DNA of 64,000 bases from Paracoccaceae bacterium (GCA_022823605.1 JAJEHS010000006.1:407001-471000); one strand, 5' to 3'. Shown: positions 1 to 8,969, counted from the stretch's first letter. Program-made: numbers and translations. The notes: generated from the sequence alone by a model not told the origin.

Positions 1-2
1 TT

Positions 3-140
3 GCTTCAGTTGATACCTTCAAGGGGTTGTTGAGGGGACGTCTCAACCCAACATTGATCTACATGAATGGTGAACTTAAAATCAAGGGAGATGTTGCCAT
101 AGCAATGCAATTGGGCAGGTATTTGAGTAACATCGACTGA
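3..140 (+). CDS. SCP2 sterol-binding domain protein, C-terminal fragment
   Basis: The window opens inside this gene; the last 45 residues and the TGA are visible. The tail reads through a hydrophobic LIYMNGELKIKGD strand and ends with a short helix (AMQLGRYL), which is how small SCP2 lipid-carrier domains finish. In alphaproteobacteria these are usually stand-alone proteins of about 95 residues that bind acyl chains or sterol-like lipids in the cytoplasm. The start lies outside the window, so length and any fused domain cannot be judged. It ends 47 bases before the next gene on the same strand. Confidence 0.7.
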   Translation, partial: ASVDTFKGLLRGRLNPTLIYMNGELKIKGDVAIAMQLGRYLSNID

Positions 141-187
141 AACTGATTCTCCAAAAACCATTGTTATAGATATCTCGGTCCGAATTC

Positions 188-1111
188 ATGGAAAAAGCCC
201 CCTACTTGAATGAAATCGTATCAGATTCAACCGATGTCCAGGTCTATTGGCTCCTTACCAAGGATAAGGTGAGGATAAGGGTTGCCATATGGCAAGGTGG
301 CGAAAGGGGAACAATATTCATTTTGACGGGTAGAACTGAATACATAGAAAAATATGAAGCCATCGCCAATTTGTTCTCAAAGAAGGGATATAATGTTGTT
401 ATCAATGATTGGCGGGGTCAGGGATTGTCCCAAAGATTTCTCCCGAATTCCAACATTGGCCATGTTGAAAAGTTTTCAGATTACCAATTGGACCTGGACG
501 AAGTTATTGATACAGCTGTAAACTTGGAATTGCCCCAACCCTTTTTTCAGGTATCCCATTCCATGGGAGGTTGCATAGGTTTGCGTACAATTCATCAAAA
601 AAATGTTTTCAAATCATCTGTCTTCACTGGACCGATGTGGAAAATACATGGAAAACCCCTGATGCTGGCTGCAAAGTATGTATCTACACTTGCCGTAGCA
701 TTGGGGTTGGGCAAACGATTGATTATTGGTGCTGATGAAAGAAATTATCTACATTTATCTACTCCCGAGAAGAATAGCCTAACTACAGACCCGGAAACCT
801 TCCTCTTTCTGAAATCCCAAATTGAAACCCATCCTGAGTTGAACGTAGGCGGCCCATCCTGGCATTGGTTGCTGGAAGCCATCAGAGAGAGTGACTACCT
901 GTTGTCCCTACCCTCACCCGATGCCAATGCACTGGTTATTCTGGGAACAGATGAAGTTCTGGTTGATATGAATACAATTATTTCCTATTGCCAAGATTGG
1001 AGCAAGGTTAGTCTGGAAATCATACCTGAAACCAAGCATGAGATTCTGATGGAGTCCAAGGTAAGCAGGGATTATGCCTTAACTCAGATATACTCTTTTC
1101 TGGAGTCCTAA
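188..1111 (+). CDS. alpha/beta hydrolase, lysophospholipase-like (serine aminopeptidase S33 type)
   Basis: A 307-residue alpha/beta-hydrolase of the monoacylglycerol lipase / PldB type, expected to cleave an ester of a lipid or small molecule. The fold is visible as the oxyanion-side strand ILTGRTEYIEKY (46-57), the DWRGQGLS turn (74-81) and the nucleophile elbow SHSMGG with Ser125. An acid in the strand VILGTDEVLVD and the His of ETKHEIL near the C terminus complete the likely triad. No signal peptide is seen, so it is probably cytoplasmic. It is co-directional with the SCP2 and oxidoreductase genes but with gaps of about 50-60 bases. The substrate cannot be assigned from sequence. Confidence 0.85.
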   Translation: MEKAPYLNEIVSDSTDVQVYWLLTKDKVRIRVAIWQGGERGTIFILTGRTEYIEKYEAIANLFSKKGYNVVINDWRGQGLSQRFLPNSNIGHVEKFSDYQLDLDEVIDTAVNLELPQPFFQVSHSMGGCIGLRTIHQKNVFKSSVFTGPMWKIHGKPLMLAAKYVSTLAVALGLGKRLIIGADERNYLHLSTPEKNSLTTDPETFLFLKSQIETHPELNVGGPSWHWLLEAIRESDYLLSLPSPDANALVILGTDEVLVDMNTIISYCQDWSKVSLEIIPETKHEILMESKVSRDYALTQIYSFLES

Positions 1112-1174
1112 TTCCAAATTGTTGGGAAACAAATTAAGCCGATACACTTTCATTATTTAAACTAGCTATCAATT

Positions 1175-2158
1175 ATGAAACAGTCCATGAAAGCAATGCA
1201 GCTATTTGACCTTGGTCACAAGCTGAAACTCGTTAATGTTCCAATCCCTGTACCAATGGGAAATGAGCTTCAAATAAGGATAGAAGCCGTTGGCATTAAT
1301 TTTGCTGATCTCCTGATTTGTGAGGGTAAGTACCAGATACGTCCTGAACTCCCCTTTTCACCGGGTATGGAGGTATGTGGGATAGTCACCGATTTAGGAC
1401 CAGAGTGCCAGGGGTTTCAAAAGGGTGATCGGATTGTCGGTTTTGGAAACTTTGGCGGTTTGGCAGAATATATTACCTTGCACCAAAACCAATGCCTTCA
1501 AATTTCCAACACATTGGCTGATGTCGAGGCTGCCGGATTTATGGTTGCCTATGGTACTTCGCATGTAGCTCTTTCTCATCGGGCACGATTAACTCCACGA
1601 GAAAACCTGCTTGTTTTGGGTGCATCGGGCGGTGTTGGAAGAACTGCCGTTGAAATCGGGCATCTGATGGGTGCTAATGTGATTGCTGCAGCAAGTAATA
1701 ATGACAAACTCCAGGAAGCAAAGAGATCAGGTGCCGATCATTTGGTCAATACCAGTACGGAAGACCTGCTCTCCAAGGTAAAATCTTTGGGTGGTGCCGA
1801 TGTCGTATATGATCCTGTAGGAGGTGAATTGTTCAAACTGGCCTTGCGAGCAACCAATCCAGAGGGAAGAATTATTCCTATTGGCTTTGCTTCGGGTGAA
1901 ATACCATCCATACCTGCCAATATCCTATTGGTAAAAAACTTGACTGTTATTGGCTGTTATTGGGGTGGTTACATGAAGTTCGCTCCCAACGTAATCAGAG
2001 ATAGCTTATGCGAGTTGTTTGGCTGGTTTGAAGCAGGTCGACTTAGCCCACTCGTGAAAGATGTTTTTCCACTTGAAGAAGCCAATTTGGCCTTGGAAAC
2101 ACTAAAATTGCGAAAAGCAATAGGAAAGGTGGTTGTTAGAATTCCTAGGGATCTTTGA
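1175..2158 (+). CDS. NADPH:quinone oxidoreductase family protein (zinc-independent MDR)
   Basis: A 327-residue medium-chain dehydrogenase/reductase. An N-terminal GroES-like domain (about 8-110, with GINFADLLICEGKY and FSPGMEVCG) is followed by a Rossmann domain containing the NADP-binding loop GASGGVG at 149-155. The structural and catalytic zinc cysteines of alcohol dehydrogenases are absent, as in the quinone oxidoreductase (QOR) branch. It should reduce a quinone or enal with NADPH in the cytosol. Two close ATGs (1175 and 1190) are possible; the second begins at the conserved MKAMQL stretch. No operon partner is obvious. Confidence 0.88.
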   Translation: MKQSMKAMQLFDLGHKLKLVNVPIPVPMGNELQIRIEAVGINFADLLICEGKYQIRPELPFSPGMEVCGIVTDLGPECQGFQKGDRIVGFGNFGGLAEYITLHQNQCLQISNTLADVEAAGFMVAYGTSHVALSHRARLTPRENLLVLGASGGVGRTAVEIGHLMGANVIAAASNNDKLQEAKRSGADHLVNTSTEDLLSKVKSLGGADVVYDPVGGELFKLALRATNPEGRIIPIGFASGEIPSIPANILLVKNLTVIGCYWGGYMKFAPNVIRDSLCELFGWFEAGRLSPLVKDVFPLEEANLALETLKLRKAIGKVVVRIPRDL

Positions 2159-2318
2159 AGGAACCAACATAATACATCATCCATAAAATCACAGATTGTT
2201 GTACTTTATTTCACATTCAATTTAGCAAATAATGGTTTCTTTTCAGCCAACTCATTCTTGAAATTCCAAGCAAGAGTGACAAAATAACATTTAGCAATAT
2301 TTTACTTAATACTTTGGT

Positions 2319-3047
2319 ATGAGGGACATTATGGATCGTTTTCAAGCTGTTAACCCAATAGGGACAACACAAGCACAAATTGACGAAGGTCTCAGGGCAC
2401 ATATGAACAGGGTCTATGCCTATATGGCAGGGGCAATGTTGATTACAGGTGCTGTTGCCTTCCTGAGCAGCGAAAGTGTTGCCTTGATGCAATTGATTTA
2501 TGCCACTCCCCTACAATGGGTAGTAATGTTGGCACCATTGGGTGTTGTTTTCCTGCTCAGTGCAAGAATCAATAAGATGTCACCATCTGCCGCACAAACA
2601 ACTTTCTGGATTTTTTCAGGTCTAATGGGCCTTTCGATCTCTTACATATTCCTAGTTTATACAGGGTATTCGATTGTTCATACATTTCTTGTCACGGCAA
2701 TTGCGTTTGCAAGTCTTAGTCTATGGGGATATACCACCAAGAAGGACATCAGCGGTTGGGGATCGTTTTTGATAATGGGGCTTATCGGCATCATATTGGC
2801 TTCATTGGTTAATTTGTTTTTTGCCCTACCAGGTTTGAGCTTTGCCATTTCAATACTTGGAGTTCTGATATTTGCCGGACTTACAGCATACGATACCCAG
2901 CGGTTGAAAAATGAATACCTGCACTATGCCACCCGAGGGGATGAACTTTGGTTGCAGAAATCAGCCATCCTTGGTTCATTGAGTCTTTATCTCAACTTCC
3001 TGAACTTGTTTTTACTACTCCTACATCTCTTTGGACAAAGGGAATAA
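2319..3047 (+). CDS. Bax inhibitor-1/YccA family membrane protein
   Basis: A 242-residue protein with about seven hydrophobic segments and the family hallmarks: the N-terminal AQIDEGLRAHMNRVYAYM segment before TM1 and the TM6-7 region with AGLTAYDTQRLKNEY. Proteins of this BI-1/YccA family sit in the inner membrane. Some act as pH-sensitive calcium leak channels and E. coli YccA modulates FtsH, but the role here is not determined. An internal ATG at 2331 is an equally good start. A strong intrinsic terminator follows the stop codon, so transcription probably ends here. Confidence 0.92.
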   Translation: MRDIMDRFQAVNPIGTTQAQIDEGLRAHMNRVYAYMAGAMLITGAVAFLSSESVALMQLIYATPLQWVVMLAPLGVVFLLSARINKMSPSAAQTTFWIFSGLMGLSISYIFLVYTGYSIVHTFLVTAIAFASLSLWGYTTKKDISGWGSFLIMGLIGIILASLVNLFFALPGLSFAISILGVLIFAGLTAYDTQRLKNEYLHYATRGDELWLQKSAILGSLSLYLNFLNLFLLLLHLFGQRE

Positions 3048-3082
3048 TCAGGTTTCAAAACCGAACTAGAAATTTAGTTTCA

Positions 3083-3119
3083 TACCAGCCTGGTCAATAG
3101 ATCAGGCTGGTATTTTTTT
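3083..3119 (+). terminator. intrinsic terminator after the BI-1 gene
   Basis: A perfect 10-bp stem (TACCAGCCTG pairing with CAGGCTGGTA), a 10-base loop and then seven T residues, 36 bases after the BI-1 stop codon. This is a textbook rho-independent terminator for the plus strand. Confidence 0.92.
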
Positions 3120-3302
3120 GTTTCATTTTTGAAATTTATCGAGGCTCCTGATTGAGTTCAGGGCTTCAAATCGAAAGATCAGTGTCAATTACGATTTATT
3201 TGATTAGTTGTTTGGAAAGGTCTGTATTCAGAAAAACATCCATGCCCTAACAACCAATCTTAATTGGTTTGGTTACGGGATATTTTCCTTAAAGCGAGAA
3301 GG

Positions 3303-3470
3303 TTATTTAATTTTACCTTCTTTATATTCCACATGCTTGCGTGCAACAGGATCATATTTCTTGACACGCATTTTTTCGGTCATGGTACGGGCATTCTTTT
3401 TGGTTACATAAAAATGACCTGTATCGGCAGTAGAGTTAAGTCGAATTTTTATTGTAGCAGGTTTGGCCAT
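3303..3470 (-). CDS. rpmG: 50S ribosomal protein L33
   Basis: A 55-residue basic protein, full length for bacterial L33. It starts [11 protein letters not shown], continues through [18 protein letters not shown], and ends with [14 protein letters not shown]. It belongs to the large ribosomal subunit. This is the zinc-free (C-minus) form: the four Cys of the zinc-ribbon version are absent. It stands alone, convergent to the BI-1 gene and separated from it by that gene's terminator; RNase P RNA is upstream on the same strand. Confidence 0.96.
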   Translation of the reverse strand: MAKPATIKIRLNSTADTGHFYVTKKNARTMTEKMRVKKYDPVARKHVEYKEGKIK

Positions 3471-3568
3471 CAGAACTTCCTTCCCGATTTATTTGTTTAT
3501 CCACCATTGGGTGAAAGATTTAGATTTAGGTAAATTATTTACCTAGTCAACAGGACATGTTTAAAATC

Positions 3569-3938
3569 GCGGAAAACCTGTAAGCCGGATTCTGTTCCGA
3601 GTTGACACTCTTCGATAGCCATTCATCTAAAACAAAGGTTACCCTTCATTTTTTGCTGCCTACCACACTGTAAGGTCAAAGCACCCTTGCCAAACTGGCC
3701 TACAGTTCTACTTGGCATTGCTCCTGGTGGGGCTTGCCTTACCATTTTTGTTGCCAAAAACGTGGGGGTCTCTTACACCTCCGTTTCACCCTTGCCTTAT
3801 AACCCGAAAGATCATTTGGCGGTCTATTCTCTGTGGCGCTGTCCCTTGGGTTACCCCAGCCGGGAGTTACCCGGCACCATGCTTTGTGGAGTCCGGACTT
3901 TCCTCATGATACAATCATGCAGCTATCCGGTTTTCCGC
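3569..3938 (-). ncRNA. rnpB: RNase P RNA (class A)
   Basis: Read on the minus strand, the RNA begins GCGGAAAACCGGATAGC and soon contains the invariant GGAAAGTCCGGACTCC block (near 3892-3907). It ends with the conserved ACAGAATCCGGCTTA block (near 3578-3593) and a closing strand GGTTTTCCGC that pairs exactly with the 5' end (helix P1). About 370 nt, normal for class A. It is the catalytic RNA that matures tRNA 5' ends. A run of four T follows the 3' end. Confidence 0.95.
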
Positions 3939-3944
3939 AAGTAT

Positions 3945-3973
3945 AAAATAAGATCTAAACAATCATTTTTCAA
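3945..3973 (-). promoter_or_regulatory. sigma-70-type promoter of rnpB
   Basis: On the minus strand TTGAAA (3968-3973) and TATTTT (3945-3950) are separated by exactly 17 bases. The seventh base after the -10 box is the first G of the RNA, so box position and RNA end agree with each other. Confidence 0.75.
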
Positions 3974-4032
3974 TTTTACCAATAAGTCCCAAAACTTTCT
4001 TTCGGAAGTAATTTACGATCCCTATGACTTTG

Positions 4033-4185
4033 TCACTTTCCAAACCCGTTTCTGGTTGGTACATGGTCTTTACCCTCTGGTTCATTAAAGCCCCTGTCGG
4101 GAAGGGTTTGGTGGTCTGTATTTTTCAAATCATTTTCCCGATCCTTCTTCATTTTGGACTCCAATTTCTCTCTGATTCTAGCCAT
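4033..4185 (-). CDS. hypothetical small charged protein (doubtful)
   Basis: A 50-residue reading frame between rnpB and the amidase gene. It starts MARIREKLESKMKKD and is rich in Lys, Glu and Asp, with no membrane segment. The frame is open about 25 codons further upstream without another ATG; a TTG lies two codons before the chosen start, and the upstream translation (RSNRNRQHTRWFPKPDEL) looks protein-like. This could therefore be the end of a longer gene damaged upstream, or chance. I do not recognise a family. It lies downstream of the amidase hairpin on the same strand. Confidence 0.3.
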   Translation of the reverse strand: MARIREKLESKMKKDRENDLKNTDHQTLPDRGFNEPEGKDHVPTRNGFGK

Positions 4186-4308
4186 GGTCAACTCATCAGG
4201 TTTTGGAAACCAGCGTGTGTGTTGTCTATTCCGGTTGGATCTCGAATATTTGTCGCATTACCTTTTCATTGTTCGTTTTGATGTAAGACCTCCAAGGGTA
4301 CAAGCATC

Positions 4309-4334
4309 TTTAGGGAAGTATGAACTTCCCTAAA
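4309..4334 (-). terminator. strong hairpin downstream of the amidase gene
   Basis: An 11-bp perfect inverted repeat (TTTAGGGAAGT / ACTTCCCTAAA) with a 4-base loop, 26 bases past the amidase stop codon. There is no clear T tract on the minus strand, so it may stabilise the 3' end rather than terminate efficiently. Confidence 0.55.
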
Positions 4335-4360
4335 TATATAACTCACTTATTTTAAAACTC

Positions 4361-5065
4361 CTAACACTCAGAAATAGAAACAAGTTTTCTAAGGCAGCCA
4401 ATATCATGTTCATTCAATTCACCACTGGCCCAGGGTCTGAATCGAGATCTGAAACTATCCAGCAGATGGCATAATGATTCTCCTTCAGACATGTCTTTCG
4501 GTGAAGAATAACCAAAGGATTCGGCCAAGGTTATAAATTCAGATTTATCAACCGTTCCTGATATTTCGCAGTCGGACCAAATTGAGAGATTGCTCAGGGC
4601 CAAACCTCGCCAATCAAACTTTCTGCCTGGATCCAGTTTCCTGCCTACAGCCATATCAGAGTGTCCAAGGATATTGTGAATTGGTATATCCCATTTGTTG
4701 ATCAAATTCCTGAGGGTAGTCTCCAGGGAAAAGATTTGCGGAAGTGAATATGGGTGGTTACCCAAATTGGCCAGCTCAATTCCCAATGATCTGGAATTGA
4801 TGTCACTTTGTCCCATCCATGATCCGGCACCTGCATGCCAGGCTCTCATTTCATCCTCTACCAATTGGTATATCTTGCCTTTTTCAGCAATCAAATAATG
4901 GCAGGAAACCTCATGGTTGGAAGAACATAACCGCTCAAGAGCCAACTTGGAAGTGGCCATGGCAGTGTAATGAATGACAATAAACTCCGGTTTGAGGTTA
5001 TCTCTTCTTTGGCTGAAATTGGGTGAGGGAAACCAAACCGGATTGAATTCCCTGTTTATAATCAT
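4361..5065 (-). CDS. N-acetylmuramoyl-L-alanine amidase (Amidase_2, AmpD/AmiD-like)
   Basis: A 234-residue zinc amidase that cleaves the bond between MurNAc and L-Ala in peptidoglycan or muropeptides. The core shows the first zinc His in VIHYTAM (His32), the HYLI and RAWHAGAG strands, and the second His and the Asp in NILGHSDMAVGRKLDPG (His135, Asp145). The start at 5065 is preferred over 5104 because it gives an ATGA overlap with the stop of the preceding lipoprotein gene, meaning translational coupling. No N-terminal signal peptide is evident, which favours a cytoplasmic recycling role, although this is not proven. It ends the tadA-ceramidase-gatC-gatA-lipoprotein run. Confidence 0.9.
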   Translation of the reverse strand: MIINREFNPVWFPSPNFSQRRDNLKPEFIVIHYTAMATSKLALERLCSSNHEVSCHYLIAEKGKIYQLVEDEMRAWHAGAGSWMGQSDINSRSLGIELANLGNHPYSLPQIFSLETTLRNLINKWDIPIHNILGHSDMAVGRKLDPGRKFDWRGLALSNLSIWSDCEISGTVDKSEFITLAESFGYSSPKDMSEGESLCHLLDSFRSRFRPWASGELNEHDIGCLRKLVSISEC

Positions 5066-5934
5066 TGAAGAACAAGACGGTATTTTACCGGGTTCCATGA
5101 ACATGCAAAGCCATCTCCATCTGGATCCAATTTCAAATCATCTACCTCTGGTCCCCCTGCATCAAGAAAGGCCTGTTGTGCTGCTTCACTGTCAATATAT
5201 GCATTGCATCTTTCCAGGTATTGGTCGCGATTGAAAAACAATGTATTTCGTCTGAAGAGTACGGTACCCGGTGTATGTTTTGTATTCAGGGCAAACGAAA
5301 CCACATCAGATTGACCAGCTTTTTCAGGATGGTCAATTGGGTCATAAATCAGGAGGTTTTCCTCATTCTCCTTGATTCTCTGGCTATCGGATTCTATCGT
5401 TTCACGTTGAACCACCGAAGCAAAATCCTGTTCATCGGAAACTGTTCGTCCGAATTCGTCAAACTCTTTTGGTTTGGGTTCAAGAACCAGTTCTACAGTA
5501 CCTGATGTTTCTTCAGATTCCCCATCTGCAGCCGTATTACCATTACCATCGGTACTGGCAAGTTCTTCCCCCTGCTGTTCACCAGCATCAGTATCGGAAT
5601 CAATCACTACCAAATCTTGCTCGTTTTCTTCACTCTCTTTGGAATCAACATTTGTTTCAGCAAGTTCATTTTGTTTTGAATCTGTTTCATCGACTGGATC
5701 GGGAGTATCTGCCAAGGAATTGTTTTCCTGATCCCCGGATTGTAGTATTTCTTCAATTTCATTGACAATTTGCTGTGCAACTTCCTCAGACGTATCCTCA
5801 GAAGTTAAATCACCACGTGATTGGGTGGGTGCCTGTTCGACGGGAGGAGATTCCTGAGGAACCTCTGCCGTACAGGAGATCAACAAAAGGGTCATGGAAA
5901 TAATGGCAAAGAACTTGAGGTTGAAACCATTCAT
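5062..5934 (-). CDS. acidic lipoprotein with C-terminal Excalibur calcium-binding domain
   Basis: A 290-residue protein. A lipoprotein signal (hydrophobic FAIISMTLLLIS then Cys21) is followed by about 200 residues of low-complexity Glu/Asp/Ser/Gln-rich linker. A C-terminal domain of about 60 residues (about 230-290) contains the Excalibur loop DPDGDGFAC. The long acidic linker suggests a tethered domain reaching into the periplasm. The start at 5934 is chosen because it gives a proper signal peptide and has a GGAGAAA ribosome site; the longer frame from 5997 overlaps gatA. The stop overlaps the amidase start, so the two products probably act together on the cell wall (inference). Confidence 0.78.
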   Translation of the reverse strand: MNGFNLKFFAIISMTLLLISCTAEVPQESPPVEQAPTQSRGDLTSEDTSEEVAQQIVNEIEEILQSGDQENNSLADTPDPVDETDSKQNELAETNVDSKESEENEQDLVVIDSDTDAGEQQGEELASTDGNGNTAADGESEETSGTVELVLEPKPKEFDEFGRTVSDEQDFASVVQRETIESDSQRIKENEENLLIYDPIDHPEKAGQSDVVSFALNTKHTPGTVLFRRNTLFFNRDQYLERCNAYIDSEAAQQAFLDAGGPEVDDLKLDPDGDGFACSWNPVKYRLVLQ

Positions 5935-5950
5935 AAGATATTTCTCCTGA

Positions 5951-7435
5951 TTACCACCACCTTTGAGGTTTGTGATTGAACTGTACGTTGCTTTCAATGG
6001 ATTGGGCCAGATTCATGAGATCCCCTTCCTCCCACGGCCTGCCAATTAATTGCAATCCTAGGGGGAGCCCCTTGGAATCCAATCTTGCCGGTACGGAAAT
6101 TCCTGGAAGCCCGGCTAGGTTTACGGTTACTGTAAACACATCATTCAGATACATTTTTATAGGGTCATCATCACTGATTTCACCAAGGGCAAAGGCAGGA
6201 CTAGGGGTCGTGGGTGTAAGAATCGCATCAACACCATCATTGAACACATCCTCAAAATCCTTTTTGATTAATGTTCTTATTTTTTGTGCCCTCAGATAAT
6301 AGGCTTCATAAAATCCCTGAGAAAGAACATAGGTGCCGATCATTACTCTTCGTTTCACCTCTGCTCCAAATCCTTCTCCCCTGGTGCGCTTATACATGTC
6401 CACGATATTTGTATTGGAATCTAGGGCTGCCCTGTAACCATATCTGACACCGTCGTATCTAGCCAAATTTGAAGATGCCTCAGCTGGTGCGATTACGTAA
6501 TAGGTCGGAAGGGCAAATTCCGTATGGGGTAGTGAAATATCCACAATCGTGGCACCTGCATCCTTGAGGATTATTTTTCCTTCTTCCCAAATTTCCTCGA
6601 TTTCCCCAGGCATTCCATCCAGGCGATATTCCTTTGGTATTCCGATTTTCTTGCCCCTGACATCACCCGTAAGGTAATTGCTGTATTTGGGAACCTCACC
6701 TTTGTAACTGGTAGAATCCTTTGGATCATAACCGGCAATCACCTCAAGCAAAAGTGCAATATCCTCAACTGATCTGGCAAAAGGCCCAGCCTGGTCTAGC
6801 GAAGAAGCAAAGGCAACTATACCCCACCGGGAACAACGGCCATATGTGGGTTTCAAACCTACAACTCCCGCAAAAGCAGCAGGTTGCCTTATCGATCCAC
6901 CCGTGTCTGTACCCAATGCTCCCAAACACAGGTCGGCAGCAACAGCAGCAGCTGATCCCCCCGAAGAACCACCGGCAGTCAGGGGTTTCTCCGATCCTTT
7001 TGATCTCCAAGGGCTGATAACAGGATTATAGACGGTATGCTCCGTTGAAGACCCCATGGCAAACTCATCCATGTTGAGCTTGCCCATGAATACCGACCCC
7101 GCATCCTTGAGCTTCTGAGTAACGGTGGATTCATACTCCGGCCTGAATCCTTCCAGTATTTTGGATGCAGCCTGGGTAGGACTTCCCCTGACACAAAACA
7201 GATCCTTGATTCCGATGGGAATGCCACAAAGCGATGAGGTATTACCGTTTGATAACAGTTTGTCAGCTGATTTGGCCTGCTCCATTACAAGATCTGGATC
7301 AAACCAACTGAAGGCATTCAACTCCCGGGCAGCCTCGATTTCATTGAGGCAAGCTTGCGATAACTCGACCGAAGTAATTTCACCCTTGTCTAGAAGGGTA
7401 CTTGCTTCTGAGATTGTCAGGGCAGATAGTCCCAT
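5951..7435 (-). CDS. gatA: Asp/Glu-tRNA amidotransferase subunit A
   Basis: A 494-residue amidase-signature enzyme, normal length for GatA. The Ser-cisSer-Lys triad is visible: Lys77 in GIKDLF, Ser157 in [11 protein letters not shown] and the nucleophile Ser181 in [10 protein letters not shown]. It releases ammonia from glutamine, which GatB uses to convert Glu-tRNA(Gln) and/or Asp-tRNA(Asn) to the amide forms. It directly abuts gatC upstream with no gap; gatB is not in this window. Clear orthology and confident start. Confidence 0.97.
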   Translation of the reverse strand: MGLSALTISEASTLLDKGEITSVELSQACLNEIEAARELNAFSWFDPDLVMEQAKSADKLLSNGNTSSLCGIPIGIKDLFCVRGSPTQAASKILEGFRPEYESTVTQKLKDAGSVFMGKLNMDEFAMGSSTEHTVYNPVISPWRSKGSEKPLTAGGSSGGSAAAVAADLCLGALGTDTGGSIRQPAAFAGVVGLKPTYGRCSRWGIVAFASSLDQAGPFARSVEDIALLLEVIAGYDPKDSTSYKGEVPKYSNYLTGDVRGKKIGIPKEYRLDGMPGEIEEIWEEGKIILKDAGATIVDISLPHTEFALPTYYVIAPAEASSNLARYDGVRYGYRAALDSNTNIVDMYKRTRGEGFGAEVKRRVMIGTYVLSQGFYEAYYLRAQKIRTLIKKDFEDVFNDGVDAILTPTTPSPAFALGEISDDDPIKMYLNDVFTVTVNLAGLPGISVPARLDSKGLPLGLQLIGRPWEEGDLMNLAQSIESNVQFNHKPQRWW

Positions 7436-7723
7436 TTATTCGACCACCTTGGGTACCGAAAAAAATCCCTGCTCAGGTAGGGGAGCATTCGATAAAATGA
7501 GGTCCTTTTCACCACCTGTGGTAACTTTGTCTTTCCTTAGTCTGAGTTTCATTGGAGTAACCGAAGTCATGGGTTCAACACCCTCAATATCAACTTCATT
7601 CAACTGTTCCATAAAATCCAGAATTACGGATAGCTCATTTGCTATATCTGGCAGCTCTCTTTCCTCAACATGAATTCTGGCCAGGTGAGCGACCTTTCTG
7701 GCCTCATCCAAACTCAATCCCAT
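7436..7723 (-). CDS. gatC: Asp/Glu-tRNA amidotransferase subunit C
   Basis: A 95-residue GatC, the small clamp that stabilises the GatA-GatB interface. The family N terminus is clear (SLDEARKVAHLARI...), followed by the ELPDIANELSVILDFMEQLNEVD helix and the VEPMTSVTPM segment. Its ATG shares one base with the TAA of the upstream ceramidase-like gene (TAATG), and gatA starts immediately after its stop, so the three genes are translationally coupled. Confidence 0.95.
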   Translation of the reverse strand: MGLSLDEARKVAHLARIHVEERELPDIANELSVILDFMEQLNEVDIEGVEPMTSVTPMKLRLRKDKVTTGGEKDLILSNAPLPEQGFFSVPKVVE

Positions 7724-8409
7724 TATTTTGTCTCGTCCAATTTGTTTTCTTTTTCGTCAAGAAGTATCTTTGCATTGATGATCAGTATCATCCAGGATAG
7801 CATAACTGCATTCAAAACATGCCAAACCCAATGTGTACCAAGGTGAAAATCCTCGCAATAAGGTAAATCAATTATTCTGAACCCAATTGAAATAGATAGG
7901 ATTACCCCACCGATTAACAACTTGATGCCAACAACTTTGTCAGATTTAAGTAACAGGAAGCCATAGATAAATATGATGGTGGCAATACTTGCATATGTTG
8001 ATGAACCACCGATAAAGGGTAATAGGTTCTGAATCAGATAACCAAGCGGTATCAGCAAAGCAAAAACCAATATCGTCAATATGATTGAATACAGTGTCTT
8101 CAGTTTGAAGAAATACTGATTGGCTCCGTAAATATAGACTATCACGAATACTGCGATAAAAAAGACATCGGCAATTGCTCCCCAAACCGTTGCGAAGGTA
8201 TGCAAGAGGCCAGAACCAACTCCAATCAGGACCAATGTGACTGTTAGAACGATTGAAATTGTAGGTGGATTTCTTGATTTGAGATAATACCAGACAAGCA
8301 AGGCAGCAAAAATAAAGGCGAGATTGGTAATGGCATTCAAGGGTTCGTCAAATAAACCCGGTGAAATCCTTTCGCAGTATCCATCAATGTAGGTGGTTAA
8401 ATTTTCCAT
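7723..8409 (-). CDS. ceramidase-like multi-pass membrane protein (CREST superfamily)
   Basis: A 228-residue protein with about seven hydrophobic segments. The family motifs of alkaline ceramidases are present: an N-terminal YCERISPGLFDEPLNAITNLAF stretch, SGLLHTFAT in the middle, and a C-terminal HLGTHWVWHVLNA. The His and Ser residues of these motifs form the zinc site in eukaryotic homologues. Bacterial members are annotated as ceramidase domain proteins, but their substrate is unproven, and many alphaproteobacteria lack ceramides. It lies between tadA and gatC on one strand and overlaps gatC by one base. Confidence 0.8.
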   Translation of the reverse strand: MENLTTYIDGYCERISPGLFDEPLNAITNLAFIFAALLVWYYLKSRNPPTISIVLTVTLVLIGVGSGLLHTFATVWGAIADVFFIAVFVIVYIYGANQYFFKLKTLYSIILTILVFALLIPLGYLIQNLLPFIGGSSTYASIATIIFIYGFLLLKSDKVVGIKLLIGGVILSISIGFRIIDLPYCEDFHLGTHWVWHVLNAVMLSWMILIINAKILLDEKENKLDETK

Positions 8410-8423
8410 GTAGATTTTTCTTG

Positions 8424-8894
8424 TCAGTTTGTCCTGCCCTGATCATTATCCCTTTTGAGAGAAAAAAATGTCGTTAGAATCTCTCCGCATTCCCTGGCCA
8501 TAATTCCACCAAATATTTCCGGCTTGTGATGCGTTTGCGATAATGTAAAAATTCTTGCCCCATTTTCTACTCCACCAGATTTACTGTCAATGGCTCCAAA
8601 ATACAATTTTGCAATTCTGGCAAGTGATATCGCACTCGCACACATCGAACAGGGTTCAAGAGTAACATAGATTGAACACCCCTCAAGCCTATCAGTACCC
8701 AAGGCCTCACATGCCTTCCTGATGGCCAGAATTTCGGCATGAGCCGTCGGATCATTCAATTGCCTGATCATGTTGAAGGCTGTTGCAAGTACCTTGCCAT
8801 CAGATGAAACAATGACCGCACCCACGGGGACCTCATCATTCTGGAAAGCCATATGGGCTGCTTCCAATGCTTTGCTCATGTAGGATTGAAACAA
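8424..8894 (-). CDS. tadA: tRNA-specific adenosine deaminase
   Basis: A 156-residue zinc deaminase that converts A34 to inosine in tRNA-Arg(ACG). The zinc site is His51 with the proton shuttle Glu53 (HAEILAIRKA) and Cys81/Cys84 (PCSMC). The N-terminal DEVPVGAVIV strand is typical. A second ATG five codons in (8879) is also possible. It is divergent from rluB with a 75-base gap and heads the minus-strand run to the ceramidase-like, gatC and gatA genes. Confidence 0.93.
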   Translation of the reverse strand: MFQSYMSKALEAAHMAFQNDEVPVGAVIVSSDGKVLATAFNMIRQLNDPTAHAEILAIRKACEALGTDRLEGCSIYVTLEPCSMCASAISLARIAKLYFGAIDSKSGGVENGARIFTLSQTHHKPEIFGGIMARECGEILTTFFSLKRDNDQGRTN

Positions 8895-8969
8895 TTGTAA
8901 AACTCTTCAATGATACTGATATTGGAGTAGCAGAACATTATACATTTACTCCGGGTTAAAGGAAAAATC

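Noticed and set aside
3687-4088. A 133-codon plus-strand open frame
   Set aside because: It lies over RNase P RNA, whose conserved blocks explain the sequence; the frame is a by-product.
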